Assembly: GCA_963575745.1 (NCBI GenBank)
Contig: CAUYUJ010016059.1
Span: forward strand, 2,915,790 to 2,970,495
Source: Prorocentrum cordatum
Lineage: Eukaryota; Sar; Dinophyceae; Prorocentrales; Prorocentraceae
DNA length: 54,706 nucleotides
Direction of reading: 5' to 3'
Program-made: the position numbers and the translations under genes
The notes under the pieces: generated by a model
The model's database searches: none
Seen by the model: the letters and a program-made list of their open reading frames with translations, nothing else
What the model was told of the DNA's origin: nothing
In this document: positions 43,126-54,650 of the stretch, piece after piece
Layout of the letters: the number at the start of each line of letters is the position of its first letter
How positions within the stretch are numbered: the first letter of the stretch is position 1

Positions 43126-43590
43126 CTCCGACCGCCCCCCCCGCCGCGCCGGCTACCGCGCGATTGTCCCGGGCCCTCGCCGCGACGGCTGCGCTGCCCA
43201 GAGTCGGCTTCGCAGGCACTCAACAATTTCGAGTACAGCTACGAGTGCGGTGACAAGACGGAGGCCGACGTCGACCCTGGCGCTACAGCGGTGCCGGTGA
43301 TGGATGGCGCCGCGGGCCCTGGCGCTGCGTTGGCGGCAGGCGCTGCACGTCTGGGCCAACGGGCATGCGACCAGGGGACCGTGAGCGACTTGGACGAGGA
43401 GGAAATGGCGAGGCGGGACGATAAGGTACAGGATGCGGACGGAGCGGCTGCTGCCGCGCCCTCCAGAGCAGCCCACCTTGGCGGCGCATCCCGCGCCGCT
43501 GCTGCCCCGTGGAGCGCCGCAGGCGCCCCTGCAGGACGCCTGCCGCCGTCGCGGGCCGCCCGTCCGCGCCACGCGCCGGCCCAGGGCGAA
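43126..43590. other. GC-rich DNA 5' of the second RT relic
   Basis: May contain decayed RT sequence, for example FEYSYECGDKTEADVD near 43230, but no RT motif A was found. Confidence 0.35.
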
Positions 43591-45420
43591 CACCTGGACG
43601 GCGACTTTGCAGCCTGTTCGAGAGCATGTTGCGATGTGCTATGTCTGCTATCAGGGCTTCGCTCACAAAAAGGTGCGGCTGGCGAGCCGCGCCAACCTGG
43701 ACCAACCTGGACCAGCCGATTTCCAGCACGACCCCAACATCCGGGTAGCGGCCTACCTAGATGACGTGTTCGTCGTCGGCACACCACAAGAGCTTGCCAC
43801 GACCTTCGCCGCTGCCGCCGCCCATGCCCTCCTCGCTGCGCTCGGCCTCCGCCTCAACGCCAGCAAGACCAAGGCGTTGAACCCGCGCGGGCTGCGGCTT
43901 CCGCAGAGCCTCGCTGCCGCGTCGGTGGCCGAGCTGAAGCGCGTTGGCAGCCGCTTGCCGCTCGTCTCCGGCGGGGCTGCGGCGAACGGACTCGGCCAGG
44001 TCCCAGCCATGGGGCGAGTTTCGGCTCCGCGGCTGCGCCCGAGCCGGCGGTTCGCCCCTGCGCGCCTTCTAAACGAAGCTGGACCACCTGCGCGTTCGTG
44101 AACGGTGCCGCCCTCCACCACGCGGGAGCGCACCTGCTCGACGAGGCCTGGTCGCGCACCTACGACGACGGGGTCCTGCAGCACGCGCAGGGCCTCCTGC
44201 CGGGCCAGCCGCTCATGGCCACCGCGCGCGAGACGGCCTTCCTGCCACTGGCGCGCAGCGGGCTTGGCTTGCACAGCTTTGAGGAGCCACGCCCGCCCGC
44301 GCTCGGGCTCCCAGAAGGCGTGCTCGGCGGAGGTGCGCCGCGAGCTGGGTGGGCCCAGTCTCCAGGCCTTCGCCGCCGCGTGCCCTCAGACGCGGGCGAC
44401 GGCCGAGCAGGCCAGGCGGCTCGCCGGGGCGAGCGCCGCTTCCGAACGCCAGGGGAATGCACAGAAGCGCTTGACAAAGCCGGCGCAGGACCAGTGACGC
44501 GCTGGCTTGCTGGCCTCGTTGCCCGCCAGCGAGGCCGCCAGCCTCCGCTCGGCTGGCGGCAGTGGCGCGTGCGTCCCCCACGCGGCAGGACCACCTCGAG
44601 CACCTGCGGCTGGCGTTCGCCTTCCGGCTGCACCCGCCGCTGCCCGCTCGAGGGAGCCAGCCCCGCCTGCCTGCAGCGGAAACGCGACGGAACGGTCTGC
44701 GGCGCCGACGTGCGCGCTTGGCCACGCAGCATACTGCAGGCTGCACCGAGGGCGGCCTGGCCATTTTCAAGCACGACGGCGCGCGCGACTGGCTGGTTGG
44801 CTGGCTGGCTGGCCGAGCGGGGCGCCGCGGGTTTGGACGTCGAGCAGGACGCGCCCTCTTGGGACCGCGCCCGCCAGGGCGGCAGCGTGGAAACCGCGCG
44901 GTCATGACCTGCGTCGACCCCGTACGACCCCGTCGCTGGGCGGTAATACGTCGATGTCACGGTCACCGTCGCCGCGCTCGGGGCCAGCGCGGGCGCCGTC
45001 CGCGGCCGCGCGACCCGGGATGGCGCCGCGGCGGCCGAGGAGCGCAAGCATCGGCGCTGCCCGGGGCCCGCGCTGCTCGCTTTCGCGCTTCCATGTGTCG
45101 GCCAGGCAAGGAAACGCAGGTCCTGGCAGCTGGTCCGCGCTGCAGAGCCTTTCCCGTAGCTCTCGAGCGCGGCAACGCCGAGGCCTGGCGCGCAGCCGTG
45201 CTGCAAAGGGGCGCCCCCGCGCGACGGCTGTCTGCTGCCGCAGAGCACGGCGCGCCGCCTGCGCCGCGCGCGCGGCTCGGGCAAGCGCCGCGCGGGCCCG
45301 CCAGGGGGCCTGGCGCGGGGCGGCTCTGGCTGAAGGCGCGGCGGCACGCCGGCGGAGGCGGGCGCAGGCGATGGCGAGCTGGGCGCGTCAGGCGGCGGCG
45401 GGTGGGACTGCGTGGCTGAC
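43591..45420 (+). pseudogene. Second reverse-transcriptase relic, YLDD motif kept
   Basis: 3' half of a non-LTR polyprotein. VAAYLDDVFVVGTPQEL contains the catalytic YLDD (43754-43765), followed by LGLRLNASKTKALNP (motif D region). Near 44098 the frame changes to LLDEAWSRTYDDGVLQHAQG and ARETAFLPLARSGLGLHSFE, the typical post-thumb block. It changes again for QDHLEHLRLAFAFRLHPPLP (44590s), for a Cys/His cluster read across two frames (QRKRDGTVCGADV, then LATQHTAGCTEGGLAIFKHD), for YVDVTVTVAALGASAGAVRG (from 44947), and for VALERGNAEAWRAAVLQRGA near 45150-45210. At least four frame changes make it dead. More GC-rich than the RT relic at 67-2730 and clearly a different lineage. Based on motif recall, no search. 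Confidence 0.75.
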
Positions 45421-45721
45421 GAGGCGCAGGTATCCTTCGGCGAGCTACGGCGGCGCGGAGGGCGGGCCGGGAGGCGCCGGACGGCGGGAGGCGCAGCAGC
45501 GCGAGCTGGGCGGCGGCGCCCATGCCGCGGCTGGCGGCCGGCGGGCGCAGGGCAGGCGCGGCGGCTGGCGGCTGGGGCGGCGCAGCGGGCCGGGCAAGGG
45601 CGATTGCCCGCGGAGGCCGGCGACGCGGCGGCCTGCAGGCCGGCGGCGGCGGGCGCTGGACGGCGCTGGCGGCCGGCGGCCGTGGCGCCCGGGGCCCGTG
45701 CGCGGCGGAAGAGCTCGGGAA

Positions 45722-45790
45722 TAGAAGGAGGAGGAGGAGGAGGAGAAGGAGGAGAAGGAGGAGGAGGAAGAGGAGGAGGAAGAGGAGCGA
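45722..45790 (+). repeat. (GGA)n tract
   Basis: GGAGGAGGA with GAA variants, just 3' of the RT relic. Confidence 0.9.
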
Positions 45791-46080
45791 GAAGCGGGCA
45801 GCACAATTCGGCAGCCGAGGGGTCGGTGGCGGTTCGGGGGGCCAGCGGCGAGCAAGAGGACGAACAGAGAGACGCGGGGGGGGGGGACAGAAAAGGACAT
45901 GGACAATGGGGGAGAAAAGCGAAGAGGAACAATTCGAATGCTGCTACGTCTACGACTATTTTAACAATCGCAACACGTAGCGAATCTCAAACGGAACCCT
46001 TCCGCGCCCGAGCAGGAGGGGGAGCGGCCGCGGGGGTGGAGGAGGCGCAGGGATAGCAGCAAGAACAGGAGGACGAGGGA

Positions 46081-46302
46081 GTCGAGGATGAACCCGAGCG
46101 TGGGCAAGACGGGGGGGAGATCCGGGGCGGGGCGGCACGTCAGCCCGAGCTCATGGGCCAAGTTTTGAACGGACCCGCCCGCGGGTGCGAGGAAGTCGAG
46201 GATGAGCCCGAGCGTGGGCAAGACGGGGGGGAGATCCGGGGCGGGGCGGCACGTCAGCCCGAGCTCATGGGCCAAGTTTTGAACGGACCCGCCCGCGGGT
46301 GC
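46081..46302 (+). repeat. 114-bp tandem duplication
   Basis: Two almost identical copies starting GTCGAGGATGARCCCGAGCG at 46081 and 46195. The period is a multiple of three. Confidence 0.95.
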
Positions 46303-47500
46303 CCCCACCAGCACCCCGATTCCATGGAACCTGTTTGGCGCACGGTTCGCTGACTGGCGAGCACCGTCGATGTTGGCGTCGGGGCCCTGGGAACCTGGAC
46401 GTGCAATTCAGATCTTTGAGCGGTGAGAGAGCGAAGATTGCAGAGCGTCTCGATCCACGGCTGCTGTTCTCTCGGGTGTGCCGATTGCCTGGATTATCAA
46501 AGTCCCCGCTTACAGGGCCCCGATGGAACTTGAATCCCGCGACGCTGCGATTGCAAGCGCCACAGCGTGGTGGCACAGGACAAGAACAGTGCGATGGATG
46601 AGATCGCCGTCGGAGGTGTCTAAAGGTGTCCCTGGCCCAAGGTGCCCCCATGAAGCGCCCGGCGCCCTGTGGCCTCGTGAGTGGTGCTCTGGAGGCCGTC
46701 GGATTCTCCTTGGAAATCCTGGGGACACCCTGGGCCAAGGACACTTCTGGCAACACCGGATGTCGGGACACCCCCGCCCCCCGGTCCTCGCGGCGCCGAG
46801 TCTGCAAGCGCAAACAAGTCGTGATGGCAGCTGACAGGGACCTCTGCGCCGCGGTGGATGTGAGCGCAGCCAGTCGGGCGGCACAGTGGATTTACTACGC
46901 CGTTGCAATCCCTGGTCCTCGACCGAAAGTGTTTTCAGACATGCATTGGATCGGGAAAAATCGCTCCCGAGCGTTCCGGGCCACTTTCAGAACGCGTCCT
47001 AGAATTCTTCGGAACGGCCGCGGCGCCCGATAGATCCTCCACAGCAGCTGGATGTCAGGAGTCCCCGATTTCCCCCGATCCGGTGTTTGTCCCGTTCCTC
47101 GTTTCATTTCAAGTCCTTTCCCGGGGGCATCCGTGCTCATAGAAGAGGCAGCTTCACGATCCCATGAGCGATGCTATGTGCAGGAGACGGGCCACTGTCT
47201 TCCCGGGACTGGGGTTCCTCCCTCCCCCGTCCTCCAGGGCTCCGTCCTCCAGGCTTCCATCCACCACTACTCCTCCTCCCGCGTCCCCCCTCCCACGTCC
47301 CTCCCGCCCCCCATGCATCCTCGCCCTTCCTCGTCCCTGCTCGTCCTGGGAGTGCGCCCGCTCTGGTGGACCCCCCCTCTGCCACAGCGTCTGGCTTGTG
47401 GGGCGTCCCGCAGTGGCCGAGGATCCGCCAGATACGCTGCTGGTCGTGTCCGACCTCCTTGGCGGGTCCGTGTTGGGCGCGGACGGGCAGGTGGGTGGGG
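46303..47500. other. Unassigned complex DNA
   Basis: Frames on both strands up to about 190 codons, none recognised. Pyrimidine-rich at 47215-47340. Confidence 0.4.
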
Positions 47501-47672
47501 GAGCCTTGAAAGCACGATCCCCCAGCACGAGCGCGCGGACTTAGATCTGTGTTCGTCCAGAGAGGTCTTTGCCTTCTTCGAAAATCGAGCCTTGAAAGCA
47601 CGATCCCTCAGCACGAGCGCGCGGACTTAGATCTGTGTTCGTCCAGAGAGGTCTTTGCCTTCTTCGAACATC
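47501..47672 (+). repeat. 86-bp tandem duplication
   Basis: Two nearly identical copies beginning GAGCCTTGAAAGCACGATCC, including CTTAGATCTGTGTTCGTCCA. Confidence 0.95.
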
Positions 47673-47814
47673 GAGTGAGCGCCAAATCTCGTCCTCGGCG
47701 GGAGGAGGCAGAAGGTCGGCGTGAGTCGGCGGAGGTGAGCTGTGGGCGGCTCTGCCGGCGAAACCAGCGGACGTAAAAAGTGTTTCACCAAGAGATGAGA
47801 CGGTTTGGTGGTTC

Positions 47815-48003
47815 ACCTCCTCGTCCTCCTCGTCCTCCTCCTCGTCCTCCTCCTCCTCCTCCTCCCCCTCCCCCCTCGTGCTCCTCCTCCTCGTCCTCCT
47901 CCTCCGCCTCCGCCTCCTCCTCCTCCTCCTCCTCCTCCTCCTCCTCCTCCTTCTCCTCCTCCTCCTCCTCCTCCTCCTCCTCCTCCTCCCCCTCCTCCTC
48001 CCC
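47815..48003 (+). repeat. (TCC)n tract
   Basis: CTCCTCCTC with CGT interruptions. Confidence 0.9.
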
Positions 48004-50157
48004 CAGGGTTTCTTGAGTCGGCCATCTATGTATACAAGCAGGCACGCGTGTCTAAGCACACCGTGCGTCCATGCGTACCACTGCAAGCACGAGTAAGCAA
48101 GTACACGCGCGCATGCATACAATATTGTGTGCTCTGGTCTATTCCAACATGCAGGTGCGTCGTCTCGCAAATCCGCCGCTGCGCCTGGCTGGTGCAAGGA
48201 GGTAGGGAGCAGCAGGGTGGTGGGTGTCGGCTTCAGAACACACGTCAAGCAGGTTCTCGGTTTATTCGTTGATGTTGGCGAGGGGTCTCTGATGGGTTTG
48301 GCCAGTCAGCGGACTGGAAATGCAGTCTACGTCATTACTGCGTGCATTTGCAAGATGGCTGTTGCAAGGAGGGATGAACCTTGCTCCAACAGAGGCAATG
48401 AAGGACGAGAGGACGTTCGCGAATCACGTCTAGATCTGTAAACGTAATGGGCAGCTTAAAGATAATTTGTTGTTTCGAGTGACTTCTCGATGGGGCCTCA
48501 ATGAGTTGGGACCTGTGTCTAGAGAAGGGGCCTGACCGAAAGATGGTCGCCTCTTCAGGTTTGAATTAGTGTGTATGTGCGTACGTGTGTGGTGGTCGCG
48601 CTATGTGTGCACATACGTATATGCACGCGCACGTAAAACAGATACCATGCCGCACACCCACACGCTCACACACCCATGTCTGCTTAGCTCTTGGAGGCCA
48701 GATCCGATCTCACGCTCATGCACAACACCACTTTGTCATTTAATGCCTTATGGAAGACTGTCGGGCAGAGCCTTGGGACAGAACACATACGAGCAGGTGA
48801 AGACAGCTTGACTCAGTCAGTCTTCGCATCGCAAGGCGGCGCGAGTGCTTCGCAAATGGGTGAAGATGGCGTGACTTTCGCATGTCAATTGGTTGCAGTT
48901 CTGCTTGCTCTTCATGTGAGCTCCTGGCCACATGTATAACAGCAAGCCGTCTTCAGGCAGGAGGGTAGTTGATTGGCAATGAAGACCAGTGCTGGGAAAA
49001 CAGGTTTTGCGGCGGACTTCTCCTGCGCTCGGAGTAGAGAGCCGTCAGGTTGGCCCAGGTGCACGGAGTTGTCCTACGCGTGATTTTGCGAACAAGCTCA
49101 TGTACCAACCCGCATCGATGTTTTTACCTTGAACGGGTTCGGACGGGATGCAGTTGTTCCGAATGTTGTGATGATCCAGCCCAGGCGCGGCCGCAGATTT
49201 TACTCAAACCAGGAGCATGTGTTCAAAGCTTTCGCACGAGTGCGCTTATGATCCATGTCTTCGTCCGCGGCTCATGCTGGTTGCCCAGCCAGGTGGTCGC
49301 AGCAACTCTTGCTGCACGGAGTGATCGCCTAGAGGCTCCCGCTGGCTTGGACAGACAGCAGCGAGGCAATGGTGGAAAGGAATGGAGGTTGCGCGGGGAA
49401 GCATAAAGAGACAGGCCCAGCTTGGGACCAGGAGCGAGGTTGCATGGGTAGGCCGCTGCGCATACATGTGTAGTGCGGGACTCTCCGGTGATCGAGTTGA
49501 GGAAGAGTGAAGCGGGGTCCTCTGCAGGGCCGCCGGTAGGGACACTTCGCGTATCCGCACCAGACCAGCCAGAAACGACACCCGGCGAGTTGTGACCCAG
49601 CCGTGTGCAGAAATGTGATTCAACGATTCCTCAGGGAGTTGTCGGAATGTGCCAGCTTGTTATAGTGCCGATGTTGTGCGCTCATCATGTAGTAGCCTGT
49701 GGCTACTCCGCATGTGGTCGCTCAGCCAACGAAGCGGATCGGCCTTCTGAGGCCAGCGGCACCGTGGCAGACGTGGACCTCTTGTTCAACATGGACGTCG
49801 CGCCCGAGGCCGCCCTCCACTCTCACGAGCTGTCTGTCTCGTGTGACCCGTTTGTTGTTGCTGCCTTGCAAGCAAGTTCCTGTAGGGCTGTGCCCCAGTC
49901 GGCACGATCGAAGTGGGTACACAAAGAATTGTGCCGAATACCAGCCTCACATCCTGCTCGCTTCGAACAGAACTCGATGTCGCTGCCGCGCTGCCCAGTT
50001 GCGAAAGAAGGTCGCCCGCCAAGCAGCGGCCTCTGTCGGTTCTGGACACCGCTTGCTGCTCGGCACCGTGCCCATCTCTTCCGCACCCGCTTCGGGTGTG
50101 CCACCGTCGCGGATCGCCGGGCATCGCCGTCGCCGCCTGGGGCGAGGCGGAGGAGCT
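48004..50157. other. Unassigned complex DNA
   Basis: 48565-48680 is GT/CA-rich. A plus frame 49605-50159 of mixed composition (for example DVDLLFNMDVAPEAALHSHE) is a weak exon candidate with no recognised relative. No other gene evident. Confidence 0.4.
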
Positions 50158-50300
50158 GAAGGAAGGATCCTCCTCCTCCCTCCTCCTCCTCCTTCTCCTC
50201 CTCCCCCCTCCTCCTCCCTCCTCCTCCTCCCTCCTCCTCCTCCTCCCTCCTCCTCCCTCCTCCTCCTCCCTCCCTCCTCCTCCTCCTCCTCCTCCTCCGG
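50158..50300 (+). repeat. (TCC)n tract
   Basis: TCCTCCTCCCTCC repeats, followed by GAGGCGCCGAGG(G) repeats at 50350-50400. Confidence 0.9.
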
Positions 50301-50440
50301 TGCGGGTGGCCCCGTGGACCGAGGCCGAGGCGTGCTGCCTCGACCTCGGGGCGCCGAGGCGGAGGCGCCGAGGGCCCCCGCGGAGGCGCCGAGGGCCCCG
50401 TGGCGATGGGCAGCGGCCCGGGAGCGAGGCGGAGGGGAGC

Positions 50441-50576
50441 ATTTTCCACCACCACCACCATAAGTTGGAGGGGGAGGGGGTCCTCCTCCTCCTCGTCCTC
50501 CTCCTCCTCCTCCTCCTCGTCCTCCTCCTCGGCCTCCTCCTTCCCCCTCCAGCTTATGGTGGTGGTGGTGGAAAAC
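50441..50576. repeat. Inverted repeat with (TCC)n loop
   Basis: TTTTCCACCACCACCACCATAAG with following TTGGAGGGGGAG (50441-50475) pairs with the reverse complement at about 50541-50576. The loop of about 65 bp is CTCCTCGTC repeat. A miniature of the giant-palindrome design. Confidence 0.9.
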
Positions 50577-50985
50577 AGGCACATCAGAGGCGGAGGGAGC
50601 GCAGCTCGCCAGGGCCGTCTGGGGAAGTCCACGCCCGTCCAGCCAGGGCGAGCAAGCGAAGCTGGCCTCCAAGGGATGGCCAGGATGTCGGCACACGGAG
50701 CCACCGCGATGCGACCGCTTCAAGCTCGATGTCCGTGTCGGCCGGCCCGGTCCGATTCCATGTCGGCATTCCGACGATCCGATGCGGCCTGATGCTTGCA
50801 CGACGTTGTTTTGTAGCGTGGCACACCCGATCCGAGTCGACGTCTCCCACGTGCCGATGCAGCCCGATCCGACACACATTCTGGTCAAATCCAATGTCCC
50901 GTTTCGACTCCTTTGATCCTGCGATCTGTTTATAGGTGCGTGTGTACGTATATATATGTATGAATAGTTATGTGTATATATACGC
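50577..50985. other. Unassigned DNA
   Basis: No recognised gene; short TA-rich stretch at 50950-50985. Confidence 0.4.
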
Positions 50986-50989
50986 ATGT

Positions 50990-51048
50990 AGAAGGAGAGA
51001 GAGGGAGAGAGAGAGAGAGAGAGAGAAAAAAAGAGAGAGACAGAGCTA
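50990..51048 (+). repeat. (GA)n microsatellite
   Basis: GAGA tract with a short A-run. Further GA tracts lie at 51213-51232 and 51358-51420, the last split by two A-runs. Confidence 0.9.
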
Positions 51049-51881
51049 GAAGGCAAGTCCAGGGCTACTGCAGGTTTTTGCCCTCATTGCGTCATGCCGT
51101 GCACGACGCTTCGCGGCCATGTCGGCCACACCCGTAGGACAGCGTGACTGGTCATCGACTGCGAATCATTTCTTGCCACCGGGTCGCTGCAAAAAATCAG
51201 AGGCAGAGGGAGTGCGCGAGAGAGAGAGAGAGGGCAAGCTGTTTGCGCTCGCGCCACATCCGATATCCCAGCCCTTCCTCCCATCCCGCCGTCCCACTGC
51301 GCTGATATTGTTCTCTGTCCGCGGATGCGTGTCATGGCCGACCTGTCACTCCAGAAACGAGAGAGAGAGAGAGAGAGACAAAAAAAAGAGAGAGAGAGAG
51401 AGAGAGAAACAAAAAAAGAAGGAGCAACCAGTGGGCTGGCCGTGCTGGGCGCGGTGCCCACCCAGTGCCAGGCCCGCGGCGCCGTGCGGGCCAGGGCGGC
51501 GCGGAGCGCCCAGGCCGCAGACCAGGGCGAGCGGCCAGGCCGAGGGCCGTGCGGTCCGCGACGGCGGCGGGTAGCCTTAAGTCGAGCCTGTCCCTCTACA
51601 GGGGGGATGTTCAAAACAGTAAAAACAATAGCCTGGGGATCATTTGTTGGGCATATGTTGGGCATTGTTTAATTTTTTTTTTTTCGTGGCGTCGACCTGT
51701 GCTGAGCGTGGCACCCCCGCTCTGGCAGTGGCCCCTGTTGCCTCCCCCCCCAGTCCTGCATTCGCGGCTTCTCGCGTCGTGCACTTGTTCGGTGTCCCCC
51801 CGCAGGCCTCCAGCTCATGCTCGGGGCCTGCCCGCTGTCTTCCTTTGCCCTCGCGGCTGCCTCCCATCGCGCGCCTAGTCG
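51049..51881. other. Unassigned DNA with GA tracts
   Basis: 51440-51560 is GC-rich; 51670-51685 is a T-run. No gene recognised. Confidence 0.4.
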
Positions 51882-52078
51882 TCGGGTCGGCCGAAGGGGG
51901 GGGATAGCAAAGGGGGGGGTTGAGAATCAGCTCACGTAGCTGATTTCCCCGGCGCCTCCCGGCGCCGGAGGCGGCTATGTATCGAGGAATGGGCCCCTCG
52001 GTGGCGCCGAAACCAGCTGCATGCAGCAGATTTCGTAACCCCCCCTTGCCCAATCCCCCCCCTTTCGCCCGGCCCGAG
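51882..52078 (-). mobile_element. F1 small inverted-repeat element, copy 2
   Basis: Reverse orientation relative to copies 1 and 3. Ends TCGGGTCGGCCGAAGGGGGG and CCCTTTCGCCCGGCCCGA. The internal near-palindrome GAAACCAGCTGCATGCAGC lies at about 52008. Confidence 0.85.
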
Positions 52079-52270
52079 TTCGGCGCCCCCCCCACGAGCT
52101 CCCCCTGCCCCGGGGCTCGGCCCCTCGTCGCGCGCCGGCGCGGGGCCCGCCCGCGCCTGCGCCGGCGGGCTGCCGGCTCCCTTGCTGGCCGCGTTCCCCG
52201 GGTTGGCCCCGTCGTTGCTGGCCGGTCTTGCCGCCTGCGCGTGACTGCGCACCGCCCCTCCCGCCTGCCT

Positions 52271-52522
52271 CGCCCTGACTCCGGATCCGCCCTACTCTGG
52301 CTTTTTTTCCAACTTGAAATTGCGTCGGAAATCCACCTAGAAGAGGCCGAAAAAGTAGGGCGGAAGTTGCTGCACCCAACACAAAATGGGGCGGAAACCC
52401 ACAGAAACAGCAACAGAAAAGTAGGGCGGAAATTGGCGTCAGCGGGGCCTGAAAAGTAAGGCGGAAATTCCAAGCCCTACTTACGAATCTCCCCAAAGTA
52501 GGGCGGATCCGGAGTCAGGGCG
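52271..52522. mobile_element. F4 MITE-like element with perfect 26-bp inverted ends
   Basis: Left end 52271-52296 begins CGCCCTGACTCCGGATCCGC. Right end 52497-52522 is its exact reverse complement. Internally GTAGGGCGGAARTT occurs about four times in direct order. 252 bp, no frame, no clear target duplication. Confidence 0.85.
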
Positions 52523-54078
52523 GGGCGCTCTGCGCCGCCGCCGCTTCCTACCTCTCGGGGCGCCGGCGTTGCCGGCGGGGAGGAGGAGAGTATGAGGAGG
52601 ATGAGGATGAGGAGGAGGATGAAGGAGGAGGAGGAGGAGGAGGAGGAGGGGGTCGGGGCTCCGCGCAAAACCTTGTTCCGGCCCTGACTATGGCACCCCT
52701 CGGCCTTGCCGGCTTGGTCGGCCGGGGCGGCGCTCGCTTGGCCTTCTGGCCGCGCCCTCAGCGCCGGCCGCTGGTGTCTGGTCCTGACGCCTTCCGGCCG
52801 CCCGCCCAGCAACGGCTGCCGGTGTCTGGCCGTGGTCGCTTCTTTGTCGTTTCGCCGCGTGCAGGTATTCAGATGGCTCCGCCCCTGGCGTCATCCGCTC
52901 GCGCTGGCTTGCCGGCGCGGCCCGCCTGCCCGCCGCCGGCTTGCATCCGGCCTCGGCGATCTCTCTTGGCGGGGCCCCTCCTCGTGCCCTCGGCGCTGCT
53001 GCGCCCCTAGGCAGCCCTTCCTCGCTTGGCCTCGGCGCCCCCCTCCGTGGCCGACGTCGGGCCCCCTCCCGTCGGCGCGGGTCGTGGTCCTGACCGCCCG
53101 CTTCTGCGGCTCGTCCGTCGCCCCGCCCCGGCCGCCTCGGCCCGCTCTCCGGCCGTGCCGCCCCGGCCCTTCCCCCGCGCTTGCGCCTCGCAGGCCCGCA
53201 GGTCTCGGCGCTTCGTTTCTCTCGTGGCCAGGGCTCGGCTGCTGGGTTGGACGCCGCGCCTTCCGGTGTCTTGTTCCGCCTGGCTCCAGGCTTCTCGCCG
53301 TCGGGGCCGTCCAGTGGCGACCTGTGCCGCTCCGTTGTGGCCCCTCGTGCCCGCTACGCCGCGCTCGCTTCCGAGGTGGGCCATTGGCCCCCTCTTGCCC
53401 TGCTCAGCGCAGTTCATGCCGAGGCCCCCTGGTCTCGGTGCGTCAGCTGCCCTCTGGGCCACACCTGGCGGTTCGCTGGGCCGTGCTGGCGCTCCCGTTG
53501 CTTCTCTTTTGCCGCTCAGTCAACTGGGCCGCGCGTTCCCCCTGCTTCTGCTATGCAGCTCTGTGCTGTCTAGCTCAGCTCACTGCAGCTCAGTGCATCT
53601 CAGCGCGCTGTCTTCCCCTCCCCCCCCCCCCTGGCGCTTCCTTGGCTGCACCTTTCCTTGCGCGCGCCTCGTTGGCTTGCTGGTCTCGGCGATCGGCCCA
53701 TCCTTGGACCGTGCCTTGGGCCGGGTCGGGGTTCGCGACGCTGTTATGCTCCATCACCAGTTGCAGCACAGCGCTGCCTCCCCCCATCTTCAGCTCAGCG
53801 CAGCTCAGTGCAGCTCAGTGCTGGCGCTGGTCCCCCACCTCGGCGCTCCCTCCGCCGCAGTCGGCAGCTCTGAGTGGACCGGCTTCCTCTCCCCCTGTCG
53901 CGCCCGGGCTCCTCCTCCTCCTCCTCCTCCGTGCACTGCGGCCTTAATTTGCATACAGCGTGTACCCTGTTGCCATGCCGCCGGGGCTGTCACTCTCCGC
54001 CCAGCCGTCGACGCAAAAAAGTGTGCCGGTCTTCTATCGAGGGCCTCTCTTGAGGTGTGCTGTCAGGAACGCTTGCTT
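52523..54078. other. C/T-rich unassigned DNA
   Basis: A short GAG tract lies at 52575-52650. Plus frames 52706-53947 and 53026-54420 overlap and are Pro/Arg/Ala/Leu-rich. CAGCTCAGTGC motifs cluster at 53570-53606 and 53789-53825. No gene assigned. Confidence 0.4.
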
Positions 54079-54123
54079 AGCGTGTCGCGCCGCTGGTTCT
54101 GGCTTACCACGCTTCGGCGCGAC
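54079..54123. repeat. Hairpin with 11-bp stem
   Basis: GTGTCGCGCCG pairs with CGGCGCGACAC around a loop of about 22 nt. Confidence 0.7.
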
Positions 54124-54452
54124 ACGCCCACCATTCAATTCCCAAGCGTCAACACCCGGAGCCCTTTCCGAGCCCCCGGACACGCACAGCGGAACGACAC
54201 GCCATCCGCTTGCAAGGCACACTGCGTCGCCCTGATCCGTCAGTCGTACACTCCCAGGTGCCAGGGTTGCGGGCACACAGGGGTTCACAAGCAGTGCGCG
54301 GCGCCGCGGCTCTTATTCGGACACCGAGACGGGCCGACACAGAAAAGCGGGCCAGGAAGGGCCAGAAACGGGCAAGAGAGCCAGGGCCGCTGCCAAGACA
54401 CGTTGCGCAAAAGTTCGTGATCGTAGGTGGCGCGCTCTCGCGTTGCCAGAGG

Positions 54453-54650
54453 CTCGGGCCGGGCGAAAGGGGGGGTTTGGGAAAGGGGGGTACGAAATCT
54501 GCTGCATGCAGCTGGTTTCGGCCTCACCGAGGGGCCCATTCCTCGATGATACATGGCCGCCTCCGGCGCCTGGAGGCGCCAGGAAAACCAGCTACGCGAG
54601 CTGATTCTCAAACCCCCCCTTTGCTATCCCCCCCTTTCGCCCGACCCGAG
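54453..54650 (+). mobile_element. F1 small inverted-repeat element, copy 3
   Basis: 198 bp. The 23-bp terminal inverted repeats differ at one position (CTCGGGCCGGGCGAAAGG against CTCGGGTCGGGCGAAAGG). Internal near-palindromes lie at 54497-54522 and about 54591-54608. AGG occurs on both sides as a possible 3-bp duplication. Confidence 0.85.

Noticed and set aside
42531-43253. Acidic poly-Glu frame of 240 codons
   Set aside because: Arises from GGA/GAG tracts; opposite and alternative frames are equally open.
52706-54420. 413- and 464-codon overlapping plus frames
   Set aside because: Low-complexity Pro/Arg/Ala/Leu composition, overlapping frames, no domain.
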